Notes: a model not told the origin generated them from the sequence alone. Numbered from the stretch's first letter, positions 35,417-46,405 are shown. The stretch is DNA of 64,000 nt from Martinezella rhizogenes (GCF_007002745.1 NZ_SGNY01000008.1:124001-188000); one strand, 5' to 3'. Made by a program: numbers and translations.

Positions 35417-36358
35417 GTGATACGGTATATTTTCCAAAGACTTGCTGGAATGATCGTGGTGATGTTCCTCGTCGTCACCATCGTTTTCGTCATCCTGCGC
35501 GTCACCCCCGGAGACCCGGCAGCCGTGATGCTGGGGCCGGATGCCTCGGCGCAGGATATTGCCGAGCTGCGCACCCGGCTCGGTCTCGATCAGTCGCTTG
35601 GCGTGCAATATGTCTATTATATCGGCCAGTTGCTGAAGGGCGATCTCGGCCAGTCGATCTTCCTCAACATGCCGGTTGGATCGGCACTGCTGGACCGGGC
35701 GGAGCCGACTTTCTTCCTGACGATCTTTTCGCTGCTGATTGCCAGCGTCATCGCGCTGCCCATCGGCATCTACGCCGCTTACCGGCGCGGTTCCTTCGTG
35801 GATCAGGCAGCCACCACCATTGCAATGCTGGCGGCGAGCATTCCGAGCTTCTGGCTCGGCCTCATCCTCATGCAGGTCTTTGCCGTGCGGCTCGATCTGT
35901 TTCCGGTTTCGGGTTATGGCGGGCCGGGCGCGAGCTTCCTTGAGCGCATGTATCACCTGACCTTGCCGGCAATAGCGCTCGGCCTCGTTTCCTCCGCGCT
36001 CATTCTGCGCTTCACCCGCGCCTCGATGCTGGATGTTCTCGGTGACGATTATGTCCGCACCGCCAGAGCCAAGGGCGTCAAGGAGCGCCGGGTGGTGATG
36101 AAACATGCGCTGAAGAATGCGCTCATTCCCATCCTCACCGTGCTTGGCCTCACCGCCGCCGTGCTGATTTCCGGTGCAGTGGTAACGGAAACCGTCTTCG
36201 GCCTGCCGGGCGTCGGCAATCTCGTCGTCTCAGCCGTGCTCCGGCGGGATTATCCGGTCATTCAGGGCGCGCTTCTCATCATCGCCGGGCTTTACGTGCT
36301 CATCAATTTTGCAATCGACATGCTTTATTTGCTGGTCGATCCGAGGGTTCGTTACTGA
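35417..36358 (+). CDS. Peptide-type ABC transporter permease (DppB-like)
   Basis: A 313-residue inner-membrane permease with six hydrophobic segments. The DppB signature start (IRYIFQRLAGMIVVMFLVVTIVFVILRVTPGDPA) and the EAA loop ARAKGVKERRVVMKHALKNALIPILT (about 213-240) are clear. It starts at GTG 35417. An overlapping frame begins at 35410 but is non-coding. The stop overlaps the DppC-like start as TGATG. Works with the 36358 permease and the fused ATPase at 41375. Confidence 0.94.
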   Translation: MIRYIFQRLAGMIVVMFLVVTIVFVILRVTPGDPAAVMLGPDASAQDIAELRTRLGLDQSLGVQYVYYIGQLLKGDLGQSIFLNMPVGSALLDRAEPTFFLTIFSLLIASVIALPIGIYAAYRRGSFVDQAATTIAMLAASIPSFWLGLILMQVFAVRLDLFPVSGYGGPGASFLERMYHLTLPAIALGLVSSALILRFTRASMLDVLGDDYVRTARAKGVKERRVVMKHALKNALIPILTVLGLTAAVLISGAVVTETVFGLPGVGNLVVSAVLRRDYPVIQGALLIIAGLYVLINFAIDMLYLLVDPRVRY

Positions 36359-37233
36359 TGGCCGATATTGTTTCCACCACCCCGCCGGCGCGCAACCCGA
36401 CCATCCTGTTCATTCGGCGTCTGTTGAAGCGCAAGACGGTCGCTGCCGGTCTTATCGTTCTCGTCGTCTTCGTGCTGCTTGCCGTTTTCGCGCCGATGAT
36501 TGCGCCTTATTCGCCGTCGAAACTGTCGATCGTGAACCGCCTGAAGCCGCCGAGTGAAATTTACTGGTTCGGCACCGACGAGTTCGGCCGCGACGTGTTT
36601 TCCCGCACCATCTATGCCGGAAGACTGTCACTTCTGGTCGGGGCCGCCGTGGTGGCGCTTTCGGCGCTGATCGGCATCACGCTCGGCCTGCTCGCCGGTT
36701 TCTTCCAGAAGCTGGATACGCCGATTGCGCGCCTGATCGATGCGATGATGGCCTTTCCGGATATTCTGCTGGCGATTGCGCTGGTGGCGGCACTCGGCCC
36801 GTCGCTGACCACCGTCATCATCGCGCTTGCCGTCGTTTATTCGCCGCGCCTTGCCCGCATCGTGCGCGCCTCGACGCTGGTGATCCGTGAGTTGCCCTAT
36901 GTGGAGGCGGCGAAGGCGCTTGGCATTTCCACCTTCCACATCATGACGCGGCATGTGCTGCGCAATCTGGTCTCGCCCATCCTCGTGCAATGCACCTTCC
37001 TTTTCGCCAGCGCCATGCTGGCCGAGGCGGGCCTTTCCTTTCTGGGGCTCGGTGTCAGCCCCGAAATTCCCACCTGGGGAACCATGATCTCCGCTGGCCG
37101 CCAATATATCGGCCAGGCTGACTGGATGACCTATTTCCCCGGCTTTGCCATCATTCTTTCCGTGCTGTCGCTGCAAATGGTCGGCGACGGGCTGCGGGAC
37201 ATGCTCGACCCAAGACTGCGAAGGGATTTGTAA
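36358..37233 (+). CDS. Peptide-type ABC transporter permease (DppC-like)
   Basis: A 291-residue permease with the N-terminal OppC_N segment (LLKRKTVAAGLIVLVVFVLLAVFAPMIAPYSP), the conserved WFGTDEFGRDVFSRTIYAGR, and the EAA loop EAAKALGISTFHIMTRHVLRNLVSPI (about 182-208). It ends FPGFAIILSVLSLQMVGDGLRDMLDPRLRR, the standard DppC ending. The next gene starts 1 bp after its stop, so the amidohydrolase is co-transcribed with the importer. Confidence 0.95.
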   Translation: MADIVSTTPPARNPTILFIRRLLKRKTVAAGLIVLVVFVLLAVFAPMIAPYSPSKLSIVNRLKPPSEIYWFGTDEFGRDVFSRTIYAGRLSLLVGAAVVALSALIGITLGLLAGFFQKLDTPIARLIDAMMAFPDILLAIALVAALGPSLTTVIIALAVVYSPRLARIVRASTLVIRELPYVEAAKALGISTFHIMTRHVLRNLVSPILVQCTFLFASAMLAEAGLSFLGLGVSPEIPTWGTMISAGRQYIGQADWMTYFPGFAIILSVLSLQMVGDGLRDMLDPRLRRDL

Positions 37234-37234
37234 T

Positions 37235-38458
37235 ATGTCGTCCGGCGAACAGGCGAAAGCGCCTCTTCAAGCTCCTATTCTTCTCACCAATGTCAAACCC
37301 GTCGGTTTCGGAAAGGGGGCGTCCCAGGCCTCGACCGATATTCTGATCGGCGGCGATGGCAAGATTGCCGCGGTAGGCTCTGCCCTGCAGGCGCCTGCGG
37401 ATGCACAGCGTATCGATGCCAAGGGCGCCTTCATCTCGCCCGGCTGGGTGGATCTGCACGTGCACATCTGGCACGGCGGCACCGATATCTCCATCCGCCC
37501 CTCCGAATGCGGGGCGGAACGCGGCGTCACGACGCTGGTGGATGCCGGTTCGGCAGGCGAGGCGAATTTCCACGGTTTCCGCGAATATATCATCGAGCCC
37601 TCGAGAGAGCGCATCAAGGCCTTTCTCAATCTCGGTTCCATCGGCCTTGTTGCCTGCAACCGGGTGCCGGAACTGCGCGACATCAAGGATATCGACCTAG
37701 ATCGTATCCTCGAATGTTACGCCGAAAACAGCGAGCATATTGTCGGCCTGAAGGTGCGGGCGAGCCATGTCATCACCGGTTCCTGGGGTGTGACGCCGGT
37801 CAAGCTCGGCAAGAAGATCGCCAAGATCCTGAAGGTGCCGATGATGGTGCATGTGGGCGAACCGCCCGCACTTTATGACGAGGTGCTGGAAATTCTCGGC
37901 CCCGGTGATGTCGTGACCCATTGCTTCAACGGCAAGTCGGGCTCCAGCATCATGGAAGACGAGGACCTGTTCAACCTTGCCGAACGCTGCGCCGGTGAAG
38001 GCATCCGGCTGGATATCGGCCATGGCGGCGCCTCCTTCTCCTTCAAGGTGGCGGAAGCGGCAATTGCACGCGGCCTGTTGCCGTTCTCGATCTCGACGGA
38101 TTTGCATGGCCATTCGATGAATTTCCCGGTCTGGGATCTGGCGACGACCATGTCGAAGCTGCTGTCGGTCGATATGCCCTTCGAAAATGTCGTCGAGGCC
38201 GTTACCCGCAATCCGGCCTCCGTCATCCGCCTCGATATGGAAAACCGTCTCGATGTTGGTCAGCGCGCCGACTTCACCATTTTCGATCTCGTGGATGCCG
38301 ATCTGGAAGCGACCGATTCAAATGGCGATGTGGCGCGCCTGACGCGTCTGTTCGAGCCGCGTTACGCGGTCATCGGCACGGAAGCGATTGCCGCCAGCCG
38401 TTACATTCCAAGGGCGCGCAAGCTGGTGCGCCACAGCCATGGTTATTCCTGGCGCTGA
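37235..38458 (+). CDS. cog3964 amidohydrolase/deacetylase family metallohydrolase
   Basis: A 407-residue amidohydrolase-superfamily enzyme often mislabelled dihydroorotase. Metal ligands are visible: His75 and His77 (DLHVHIWH), Lys173 as candidate carboxylated lysine (GLKVRASH), His206 (MVHVGEPP), His229 (VVTHCFNG) and Asp289 (FSISTDLHGHS). I recall that an A. tumefaciens cog3964 member was shown to hydrolyse acetyl-(R)-mandelate and related alpha-acyl carboxylates; this gene may be its orthologue. It probably removes an acyl group from an imported compound in the cytoplasm. I prefer the ATG at 37235, directly after the permease stop, over an overlapping start at 37145. Confidence 0.9.
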   Translation: MSSGEQAKAPLQAPILLTNVKPVGFGKGASQASTDILIGGDGKIAAVGSALQAPADAQRIDAKGAFISPGWVDLHVHIWHGGTDISIRPSECGAERGVTTLVDAGSAGEANFHGFREYIIEPSRERIKAFLNLGSIGLVACNRVPELRDIKDIDLDRILECYAENSEHIVGLKVRASHVITGSWGVTPVKLGKKIAKILKVPMMVHVGEPPALYDEVLEILGPGDVVTHCFNGKSGSSIMEDEDLFNLAERCAGEGIRLDIGHGGASFSFKVAEAAIARGLLPFSISTDLHGHSMNFPVWDLATTMSKLLSVDMPFENVVEAVTRNPASVIRLDMENRLDVGQRADFTIFDLVDADLEATDSNGDVARLTRLFEPRYAVIGTEAIAASRYIPRARKLVRHSHGYSWR

Positions 38459-38537
38459 ACCCGAATGGAATGGCGGGGCACGCTCCGCCTTCCGCAGACA
38501 TTACGGGATACCCGTCCCGGCATTATGAGGAATTCGC

Positions 38538-39032
38538 GTGAAACAGTCTTCGCTTGATGCAGAAGGGCACCTTTCGCCCTATGACCGGCTCGCTGCGCTC
38601 GGCATCTCCCTGCCGCCGCCGCCGCCGCCAATTGCCAATTTCGTCACCCATGTGGTGGAAGGCAACATGCTTTATCTCTCGGGCCAGGGGCCGCGGGAAG
38701 AAAATGGCCATCTCTATGCCGGCAAGGTGGGCGCGGAAATCGGGCTGGAAGAGGCCTATAATCATGCGCGTCTCACCGGCATCAATCTGCTTGCCGTCAT
38801 GCATGAGGCGCTGGGTGATCTGTCGCGGGTGAAAAAGGTGGTCAAGCTGCTCGGCATGGTCAATGCCGTCAGCGATTTCCGCGATCACCCGAGCGTTATC
38901 AATGGCTGCTCCGATCTCTTCATCGATGTGTTCGGCGATGCGGGACAACATGCCCGCTCCGCCGTGGGTTTCGGCTCATTGCCGGGCAACATCACCGTTG
39001 AGATCGAAGCCATCGTCGCGCTCAAGGGGTGA
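38538..39032 (+). CDS. RidA/YjgF family protein
   Basis: A 164-residue member of the Rid superfamily, which deaminates reactive enamine/imine intermediates made by PLP enzymes. The C-terminal hallmark ARSAVGFGSLPGNITVEIEAIVA holds the conserved Arg and the SLP...VEIE strand. A proline-rich insertion (LPPPPPPIANF) precedes the first strand, as in the longer YoaB-type members. Located between the amidohydrolase and the IclR gene and near a SelA-like PLP enzyme, it likely clears an imine released in that pathway. Confidence 0.92.
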   Translation: MKQSSLDAEGHLSPYDRLAALGISLPPPPPPIANFVTHVVEGNMLYLSGQGPREENGHLYAGKVGAEIGLEEAYNHARLTGINLLAVMHEALGDLSRVKKVVKLLGMVNAVSDFRDHPSVINGCSDLFIDVFGDAGQHARSAVGFGSLPGNITVEIEAIVALKG

Positions 39033-39038
39033 GGCCGT

Positions 39039-39851
39039 TTAATGGTTGCGCCAGCCCATCAGCTTTTCGATCCGTTCTGCCGAGACCCTGACCTGTTCGG
39101 TGTAATGGTTTTCGTCCGCCAGCACCTTCTGTTCCGGCAGCACGATGGAAATCGTCGCAACGCATTCGCCCCTGTTGTCGCAGATCGGCGAGGCAATGCA
39201 GGCGACGGCGTAATCGGATTCGGCGACCTGTATCGACAGGCGGTCATGGAAAGCGGCACCTGCCGATTGCGACAGGGTCTCCGGGTTGATTTCCGCGCGG
39301 CCAGTGGGCGAGGTGCGGGCGCAGCGCTTGAACAGTTCGACACGCTCCGCCTCCGGCAAATGACCGACGAGCAGGCGGCCGGAGGCCGTCCAGTTCAGGG
39401 GAACACGGGTGCCGACGCGCGACGCGACCTGAAAATGGCTTGGACCATCGGCCATGGCCAGAACAAGCATATGGTCGCCATCGCGGCCGCAAAGCTGCAC
39501 GGTCTCGCCCGCATGGCGGCACAGATCGTGCATTTCGTGGGTGGCGACACCCATGAAATCCAGCGAGCGGGCATAGGCAAGGCCATAATGGTAAAGCCGC
39601 GCGCCGAGCCAGATATTGCCATCGGCATTGCGCGCCAGCATGTTCTTTTCGACGAGATCGTCAATGATCACATAGACGGTGGAAAGTGGTGCCTTGATGG
39701 CCTTGGCAATCGCGTAAGCGCCGGCTGGCGATCCGGTTTCGTAAAGGTAATCAATAACCTGAAGCGCACGGTCGATGCCGCTGACGCGCGAGCGCTTGGC
39801 CGTCTTCGCGTCCGGATTTTCCTCCGTGGGAGACACGGCGGTTGAAGGCAT
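39039..39851 (-). CDS. IclR-family transcriptional regulator
   Basis: A 270-residue regulator. The N-terminal winged helix (about 25-85, [43 protein letters not shown]) is followed by an IclR effector domain (about 95-265) ending [25 protein letters not shown]. It is divergent from the SelA-like gene and convergent with the RidA gene. The ATG at 39851 gives a normal-length protein; the open frame continues far upstream antisense to the SelA-like gene but that part is not coding. It probably controls both halves of the cluster through the conserved boxes at 33573 and 39908. Confidence 0.92.
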   Translation of the reverse strand: MPSTAVSPTEENPDAKTAKRSRVSGIDRALQVIDYLYETGSPAGAYAIAKAIKAPLSTVYVIIDDLVEKNMLARNADGNIWLGARLYHYGLAYARSLDFMGVATHEMHDLCRHAGETVQLCGRDGDHMLVLAMADGPSHFQVASRVGTRVPLNWTASGRLLVGHLPEAERVELFKRCARTSPTGRAEINPETLSQSAGAAFHDRLSIQVAESDYAVACIASPICDNRGECVATISIVLPEQKVLADENHYTEQVRVSAERIEKLMGWRNH

Positions 39852-39907
39852 TTCGTCCAGTCTATGGGCGTCCAATTTTGGCTCCTCATGGTTTTGAGAA
39901 GCTATTA

Positions 39908-39923
39908 CATTATTATGGCATAT
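39908..39923 (+). promoter_or_regulatory. Putative IclR operator, copy 2
   Basis: CATTATTATGGCATAT lies in the 111-bp divergent region, 57 bp before the IclR ATG and 39 bp before the SelA-like ATG. It matches 14 of 16 bases with the minus-strand site at 33573-33588. Confidence 0.55.
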
Positions 39924-39962
39924 ATGTCGATGCCTATCGCATCGCAAAGACAGGAGAAAGAC

Positions 39963-41159
39963 ATGACCGAGGATATCAGAAGCAGGATCGGCCTTCGCCC
40001 GGTCATCAACGTCTCGGGCACCATGACCTCGCTCGGCGCGTCGATTGTCGTTCCCGAGGCCGTTCAGGCCATGGCGGCCATCCTGCCGCAATTCGTCGAG
40101 ATCAATGATCTGCAACGCAAGGCGAGCGCGATCATTGCACGGCTGACGGGCGGCGAGGCCGGTTTCGTCACGGCGTCCTGCTCCTCCGGCATCAGCCTTG
40201 CTGTAGCAGGCGCCATTACCGGCAATAATCTGCTGGCCATCGAAAAGCTGCCCGATGTCGCGCCTGAGAAGAACGAAGTTCTGGTGCAGATGGGGCATGT
40301 GGTGAGCTATGGCGCGCCGGTGGATCAGGCAATCCGCCTCGGCGGCGGCAAGGTGGTGCTGATCGGGCAGGCGACATCGACCCATCGTTTCCACATGGAA
40401 AACGCCATCACCGAAAAGACGGCGGCGGCGGTCTATGTCGTCTCGCACCATGTGGTGAATTACGGTCTGCTGCACCTTTCCGAATTCGTCGAGATTGCCC
40501 ACGCCAAGGGCGTGCCTGTTATCGTCGATGCGGCGTCCGAATATGACCTGGAGCTGTTTCTGGCGACGGGCGCGGATGTTGTCCTCTATTCCGGCCACAA
40601 GTTCCTTGGCGGTCCCACTTCCGGCATCGTCGCCGGCAAAAAGGAACTGGTGCGCAACGCTTTCCTCCAGAATATGGGCATCGGCCGCGGCATGAAGGTC
40701 GGCAAGGAAAGCATTTATGGCGTCATGGCGGCGCTGGAAGCCTGGGAAAAGCGTGACCATGACGGCATCCGCGAGCGTGAAACCGGCTATCTCAACCTCT
40801 GGAAAAAGACGCTGGATGGACGCCCCGGCGTGACGGCGCTGATCGAGCCCGACCCGACCAATAACCCGCTCGACCGGCTGCGCGTCATCATCGATGCCGA
40901 AGAAGCCCATATCACCGCATGGGACCTTACGACGGCGCTGGCCAGAGGCAATCCGCCGATCATTACCCGCGATCACGAGGTGGAACACCGTTATTTCTAT
41001 CTCGACCCCTGCAACCTGCATCCCGGCCAGGAAACCATCGTGGCTTCCCGCCTGGCGGAAGAGCTGGATAAGGCGCGCGCCTCCAACGAGGTGATCGCGA
41101 CACCGTTCGAAGACCGCAGCCGCCACCGTTTCGACGGCATGCTGCGCTGGCCGGACTAA
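39963..41159 (+). CDS. SelA-like PLP-dependent enzyme (DgaE-related aminotransferase-fold)
   Basis: A 398-residue fold-type I PLP enzyme of the SelA/DgaE group. The start [20 protein letters not shown] is characteristic. The PLP lysine is Lys213 in [18 protein letters not shown]. An aspartate upstream ([12 protein letters not shown]) would contact the pyridine nitrogen. DgaE-type relatives are ammonia-lyases for amino-sugar acids. Paired with a cog3964 amidohydrolase, it may act on the amino acid released by deacylation. It is separated from the fused ATPase gene by a palindromic repeat but is probably in the same unit. Confidence 0.88.
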   Translation: MTEDIRSRIGLRPVINVSGTMTSLGASIVVPEAVQAMAAILPQFVEINDLQRKASAIIARLTGGEAGFVTASCSSGISLAVAGAITGNNLLAIEKLPDVAPEKNEVLVQMGHVVSYGAPVDQAIRLGGGKVVLIGQATSTHRFHMENAITEKTAAAVYVVSHHVVNYGLLHLSEFVEIAHAKGVPVIVDAASEYDLELFLATGADVVLYSGHKFLGGPTSGIVAGKKELVRNAFLQNMGIGRGMKVGKESIYGVMAALEAWEKRDHDGIRERETGYLNLWKKTLDGRPGVTALIEPDPTNNPLDRLRVIIDAEEAHITAWDLTTALARGNPPIITRDHEVEHRYFYLDPCNLHPGQETIVASRLAEELDKARASNEVIATPFEDRSRHRFDGMLRWPD

Positions 41160-41195
41160 TAACGACTGCATATGGAACGAGCGGGTGCCGCGAGC

Positions 41196-41317
41196 TTCTT
41201 CTCCCCGAGGGGGAGAAGTCCGCGGCAGCGGGATGAGGGGGCAGGGGTGCGGTCTATCGCTGGTGTTGCCTCCTCATCCGACCCTTCGGGCCACCTTCTC
41301 CCCCTCGGGGAGAAGAA
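41196..41317. repeat. Palindromic intergenic element with perfect 23-bp arms
   Basis: Bases 41196-41218 and the complement at 41295-41317 pair perfectly (arm core CTTCTCCCCGAGGGGGAG). Each arm is itself palindromic. The format is related to, but not the same as, the element at 548-711. It lies between the SelA-like gene and the fused ATPase gene. Confidence 0.8.
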
Positions 41318-41374
41318 ACCCGCGGTAACTGCCCGCCCAAGCATTGCAACCAGAATAAAGAAAAGGGAACGATC

Positions 41375-43206
<1,832 letters not shown>

Positions 43207-43210
<4 letters not shown>

Positions 43211-43836
43211 AACCCCGGTACGTCCGACGTTGCGAAGGGGACGCGATAACCGCGCTTAAAACTCTCCCGCTGTCCAAGCTGGCGATACCACCGCTGTACC
43301 GCCGGAAAATCATCGAGATTGATTTTGTGGCGCGCGAAACGCGACACCCATGGCCAGATGGCGATATCGGCGATGGAAAAATCTCCCGCCACATATTCCC
43401 GCCCCGTTAAACGGTCGTTCAATGTCCGATAGAGGCGCTCCACATCCGCGGCAAAACGTGCCTCGGCAAAGGGGGCCTCTCCGGCATTATAAGTCAGGAA
43501 ATAATGGGCATAACCGAGTGTCGGGCCGAAATTGGCGGCCTGCCACATCAGCCATTCGGTGACTGTCAGTCGCTCGGCGCCAGAGGCGGGCAGAAGCCGG
43601 CCGGCCTTTTCGGCGAGATAGAGGAGGATCGCGTTTGATTCCGTCAGGACGGTGCCGTTGTCATTGTCGATGATTGCCGGAATTTTCGAGCCGGGATTGA
43701 TGCGGATATAATCGGCCGCGAACTGCTCGCCTTTTTCGATGTCGATGGCGTGGCTGCGATAGGGCAGGCCGAGTTCTTCCAGCGCAACCGAGATTTTGAG
43801 GCCGTTCGGCGTGATCCAGGTGTACAGGTCGATCAT
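43207..43836 (-). CDS. Glutathione S-transferase family protein
   Basis: A 209-residue protein. The N-terminal thioredoxin-like domain covers about 1-80 (YTWITPNGLKISVALEELGLPYR, the cis-Pro motif GSKIPAI, and the glutathione-binding LTESNAILLYLAEK). The all-alpha C-terminal domain ends with GDFSIADIAIWPWVSRF. It resembles the YfcG/Ure2-like nucleophilic GSTs. The longer frame to 43857 overlaps the ArsR gene end; the ATG at 43836 starts 2 bp after the ArsR stop. Being co-transcribed with the regulator of the divergent monooxygenase cluster, it may handle a sulfur product. Confidence 0.92.
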
Positions 43837-43837
43837 G

Positions 43838-44203
43838 TCAGTCGAACATCGCCTCATCCAGCGGCAAGGCGCGACGGCCTTTCTTGCCCGTCACATCGGA
43901 AAGGTCCTTGTAAAGACCACGCAGGGTCAGAACCAGCTGGATAATGCGTGGGTCGGTGACACGATAGATCACCGCCTTGCCTTCCCGTGTGCCTTCAATG
44001 ATACCGGCGTCGCGCAATTCGGCGAGCTGCTGCGAAAGCGTTGGCTGCTGGATACCAAGTTCATATTCCAGTGCGGAAACGGACGCTTCCGTTTCCATGA
44101 GGTAACAGACGATGGCCAGACGGTTGGCGTTGGCGACAAGCTTCAGAAGCTCGCTCGCTTCCACCACGCTGCGGCAGATGAGATTGGAAACCGGTTTCGT
44201 CAC
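43838..44203 (-). CDS. ArsR/SmtB-family transcriptional regulator
   Basis: A 121-residue winged-helix repressor starting at GTG 44203. The recognition helix is QQPTLSQQLAELRDAGI (about 52-68), followed by the wing GTREGKAVIYRV. It has two cysteines, Cys10 and Cys33. Persulfide sensors such as BigR/SqrR use a Cys in alpha-2 and one in alpha-5; Cys33 fits the first, but alpha-5 (DPRIIQLVLTLRGLYKD) has none. Classic arsenic or zinc ligand sets are also absent. It is divergent from the SsuA-like/SsuD-like operon and likely controls it. Confidence 0.9.
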   Translation of the reverse strand: MTKPVSNLICRSVVEASELLKLVANANRLAIVCYLMETEASVSALEYELGIQQPTLSQQLAELRDAGIIEGTREGKAVIYRVTDPRIIQLVLTLRGLYKDLSDVTGKKGRRALPLDEAMFD

Positions 44204-44225
44204 AACTACTGGTCCCTGTTTCAGA

Positions 44226-44393
44226 CTATAAAAAAGTAAATTGTATGTCGATAAATTTCAATGGCTTGATGTAGGTCGTTTTTAGTCGGCTGCAGAATTT
44301 TTAAAATCTACAGGATTAGTAGATTTCTCTTTCGCTTTCCGGCCGAGGATCGCCAAAACGTTCCTCGAAAACACTCTATAAAAAAGTAGATTG
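44226..44393. promoter_or_regulatory. Putative ArsR-type operator array
   Basis: CTATAAAAAAGTAAATTG (44226-44243) and CTATAAAAAAGTAGATTG (44376-44393) differ at one base and are 150 bp apart. Between them lies the perfect inverted repeat AAATCTAC-N7-GTAGATTT (44304-44326), whose half-site GTAGATT is also in the right copy. The left copy lies just upstream of the ArsR gene and the right one 22 bp before the divergent operon's first ATG. Confidence 0.65.
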
Positions 44394-44414
44394 ATTGTGA
44401 AATGAGGTGTCGAC

Positions 44415-45281
44415 ATGAAAATCGGGGTCCATCCCAACAATCTGCATTTACGGCTCGCCCGGCTCTGGCCCGGCGCTTTCGAGCAATTTAATCCGGAATT
44501 CGTGACCTATCGCGAAGGACGCGACACGGCGGCTCTGCTGGAAAAGGGCGACATCCATTTCGGTGGCACCGGCTCGACACCGCCCATTGAAGCGGATGCG
44601 CGCGGGCTTTCGGCAGTCTATATCGCCGCTTCCGCGCCGAGGTCCGCCAATGGCGCAATCCTCGTGCGGCGCGACAGCCCGATCCGTTCTGCCGCTGATC
44701 TCTCGGGAAAGCGCATATCGCTGATCGATGGATCGTTTCACACCTATCTTCTGGCCCGCAGCCTGGAAGGGGCGGGGCTTGGTCTTTCGGATGTGACGCG
44801 GATTGAAAGCGGTGACAGCGACAGCCTGCTCGACCTCGTGGAAGGCCGTGTCGATGCCTGGGTAACGATGTCGCCACGGCTGGAAAAGGCCCTGACCCAT
44901 GAGGAGATCAGCCTTCTGGTCCGCTGCGGTTCAACCATTCCCAACCGATCGCTGTTCTGGACGCTAGCGCGTCACAATATAGCGCAGGAGACAAGACAGG
45001 CGATTGCGGCCGAACTGGACCGCGTCGGCCGCGCCGTCATGGCGGATATCGACAGGGCTGCGGCGCTGCTTGCCGCCGAACCGGGCAGTGAGGGTGATGC
45101 GGCATCCTGGGCGAAGGTGCTGCGCTCACGCGATCTTTCCGTGGTGCCCGCCGCTGAAAATATCCTTGCCGAACAGCAGGAGGAGGCCGATACGCTTTAC
45201 AGGCACGGCCATTTCTCTTTACCGGTTCAGACCGGGCAAAGCCCGGCCCCGCAATCAGCCAGCGTCGGAGGCGACAGATGA
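44415..45281 (+). CDS. SsuA/NMT1-fold substrate-binding-like protein without signal peptide
   Basis: A 288-residue protein of the SsuA-like periplasmic-binding fold (motifs GDIHFGGTGSTPPIEADARG, ILVRRDSPIRSAADLSGKRI, and LLDLVEGRVDAWVTMSP). Unusually, it begins MKIGVHPNNLHLRL directly at the fold with no signal peptide, and no in-frame upstream start adds one. It may therefore work in the cytoplasm. The DszB desulfinase shares this fold and location, but its catalytic cysteine has no counterpart here; the only Cys is in LLVRCGST. The stop overlaps the monooxygenase start by ATGA. No ABC permease or ATPase accompanies it. Confidence 0.8.
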   Translation: MKIGVHPNNLHLRLARLWPGAFEQFNPEFVTYREGRDTAALLEKGDIHFGGTGSTPPIEADARGLSAVYIAASAPRSANGAILVRRDSPIRSAADLSGKRISLIDGSFHTYLLARSLEGAGLGLSDVTRIESGDSDSLLDLVEGRVDAWVTMSPRLEKALTHEEISLLVRCGSTIPNRSLFWTLARHNIAQETRQAIAAELDRVGRAVMADIDRAAALLAAEPGSEGDAASWAKVLRSRDLSVVPAAENILAEQQEEADTLYRHGHFSLPVQTGQSPAPQSASVGGDR

Positions 45282-46405
45282 ATGTTTTCTGGTACATGTG
45301 CGCGCCCGACGGCGCCTATCCCTGGCAGCCGGAAGGCTCCCGCAAGGTTGATCTCGGTTATTACAGGCAGCTGGCGCTGGCTTACGATCAGCTGGGTTAT
45401 ACCGGCGCGCTGTTTGCCACCGGCGCGCATGATGTCTGGGTTCTGGCGGGCGCACTGCTCTCCCATACCGAGCGGCTGAAACTGCTGGTCGCCATCCATC
45501 CGGGCCTGATCGCGCCGACGCTGCTTGCCAAGATGGCGGCGACGCTTCAGGAGTTTTCGCGCGGCCGCCTGCTGATCAATGTCGTCTCTGGCGATGCGAA
45601 AATGCTCGGCGCTTACGGCATGACCATGCCGCATGATGAGCGTTACGACATGGCGGATGAATATCTGCAGATCTGGCACCGGCTTTTCGCCGGCGAGACG
45701 GTGGATTTCAAGGGGCGGCATTTCCAGACCGAGGGCGCGAAACTCGCACTGCCGGTGGGGCAGGGCATAGAACCGCCGCCCTTGTGGTTCGGCGGTTCTT
45801 CGGACAAGGCCATCGATGTTGCCGCCAAACATGTCGAGACCTATCTCTCGTGGGGTGAAACACCCGATCAGATCGGCGCGAAGGTCGATCTCGTCAAGGC
45901 GCGGGCAGAACAGCTTGGCCGCGAACTGGAATATGGCATTCGGCTCTATGTCATCGTGCGTGACACCGATGAAGAGGCCTGGGCCGCCGCCGCCGACCTT
46001 TACGGGCGCATGGATGAGCGCGCGATTGCCGCCAACCAGCGTTTTGTCGGCAAGACCGATTCCGTCGGCCAGCAGCGCATGACGGCGATGCATGGCGGGC
46101 AGAAGCCGGAAAACCTGCGCGATCTGGAAATCGCCCCCAATCTCTGGGCCGGCATCGGGCTTGTCCGTCCGGGCCCCGGAACCGCGATTGTCGGTTCGCC
46201 GGATACTGTCATCCGCACGCTGGAGGCCTATAAGAAGGCGGGCGTGAACACCTTTATCCTGTCCGGCATGCCATTGCTGGAGGAAGCCTTCCGCTTCGGC
46301 GAAAAGGTCCTGCCACGTCTCGATGTATCGCGGGAAGTGTCAGCGGCAAAACAATTCACCTGGTCGACCCTGTTCGACCGCGACCTCTCGGCCAAGGCCT
46401 CCTGA
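45278..46405 (+). CDS. SsuD-like FMNH2-dependent monooxygenase
   Basis: A 375-residue luciferase-like monooxygenase close to alkanesulfonate monooxygenases. It begins MNVFWYMCAPDGAYPW and carries LLVAIHPGLIAPTLLAKMAATLQEFSRGRLLINVVSG (about 68-104), PPPLWFGGSSDKAIDVAAKHVETYLSWGE and the ending GSPDTVIRTLEAYKKAGVNTFILSGMPLLEEAFRFGEKVLP. It probably cleaves a C-S bond in a sulfonate, giving an aldehyde and sulfite. It needs reduced flavin, but no reductase lies in this operon; SmoA is the only one in the window. It is clearly a paralogue-type relative of SmoC and not a copy. Confidence 0.92.
   Translation: MNVFWYMCAPDGAYPWQPEGSRKVDLGYYRQLALAYDQLGYTGALFATGAHDVWVLAGALLSHTERLKLLVAIHPGLIAPTLLAKMAATLQEFSRGRLLINVVSGDAKMLGAYGMTMPHDERYDMADEYLQIWHRLFAGETVDFKGRHFQTEGAKLALPVGQGIEPPPLWFGGSSDKAIDVAAKHVETYLSWGETPDQIGAKVDLVKARAEQLGRELEYGIRLYVIVRDTDEEAWAAAADLYGRMDERAIAANQRFVGKTDSVGQQRMTAMHGGQKPENLRDLEIAPNLWAGIGLVRPGPGTAIVGSPDTVIRTLEAYKKAGVNTFILSGMPLLEEAFRFGEKVLPRLDVSREVSAAKQFTWSTLFDRDLSAKAS

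Noticed and set aside
39852..41171. Long minus-strand open frame continuing from the IclR gene across the SelA-like gene
   Set aside because: It is antisense to a gene with clear PLP motifs, has no family features of its own, and the IclR protein is complete from 39851.
44415..45281. SsuA-fold protein as a DszB-type desulfinase
   Set aside because: The fold and predicted cytoplasmic location fit, but the catalytic cysteine near residue 27 of DszB has no counterpart; the single cysteine lies in the second half of the protein.
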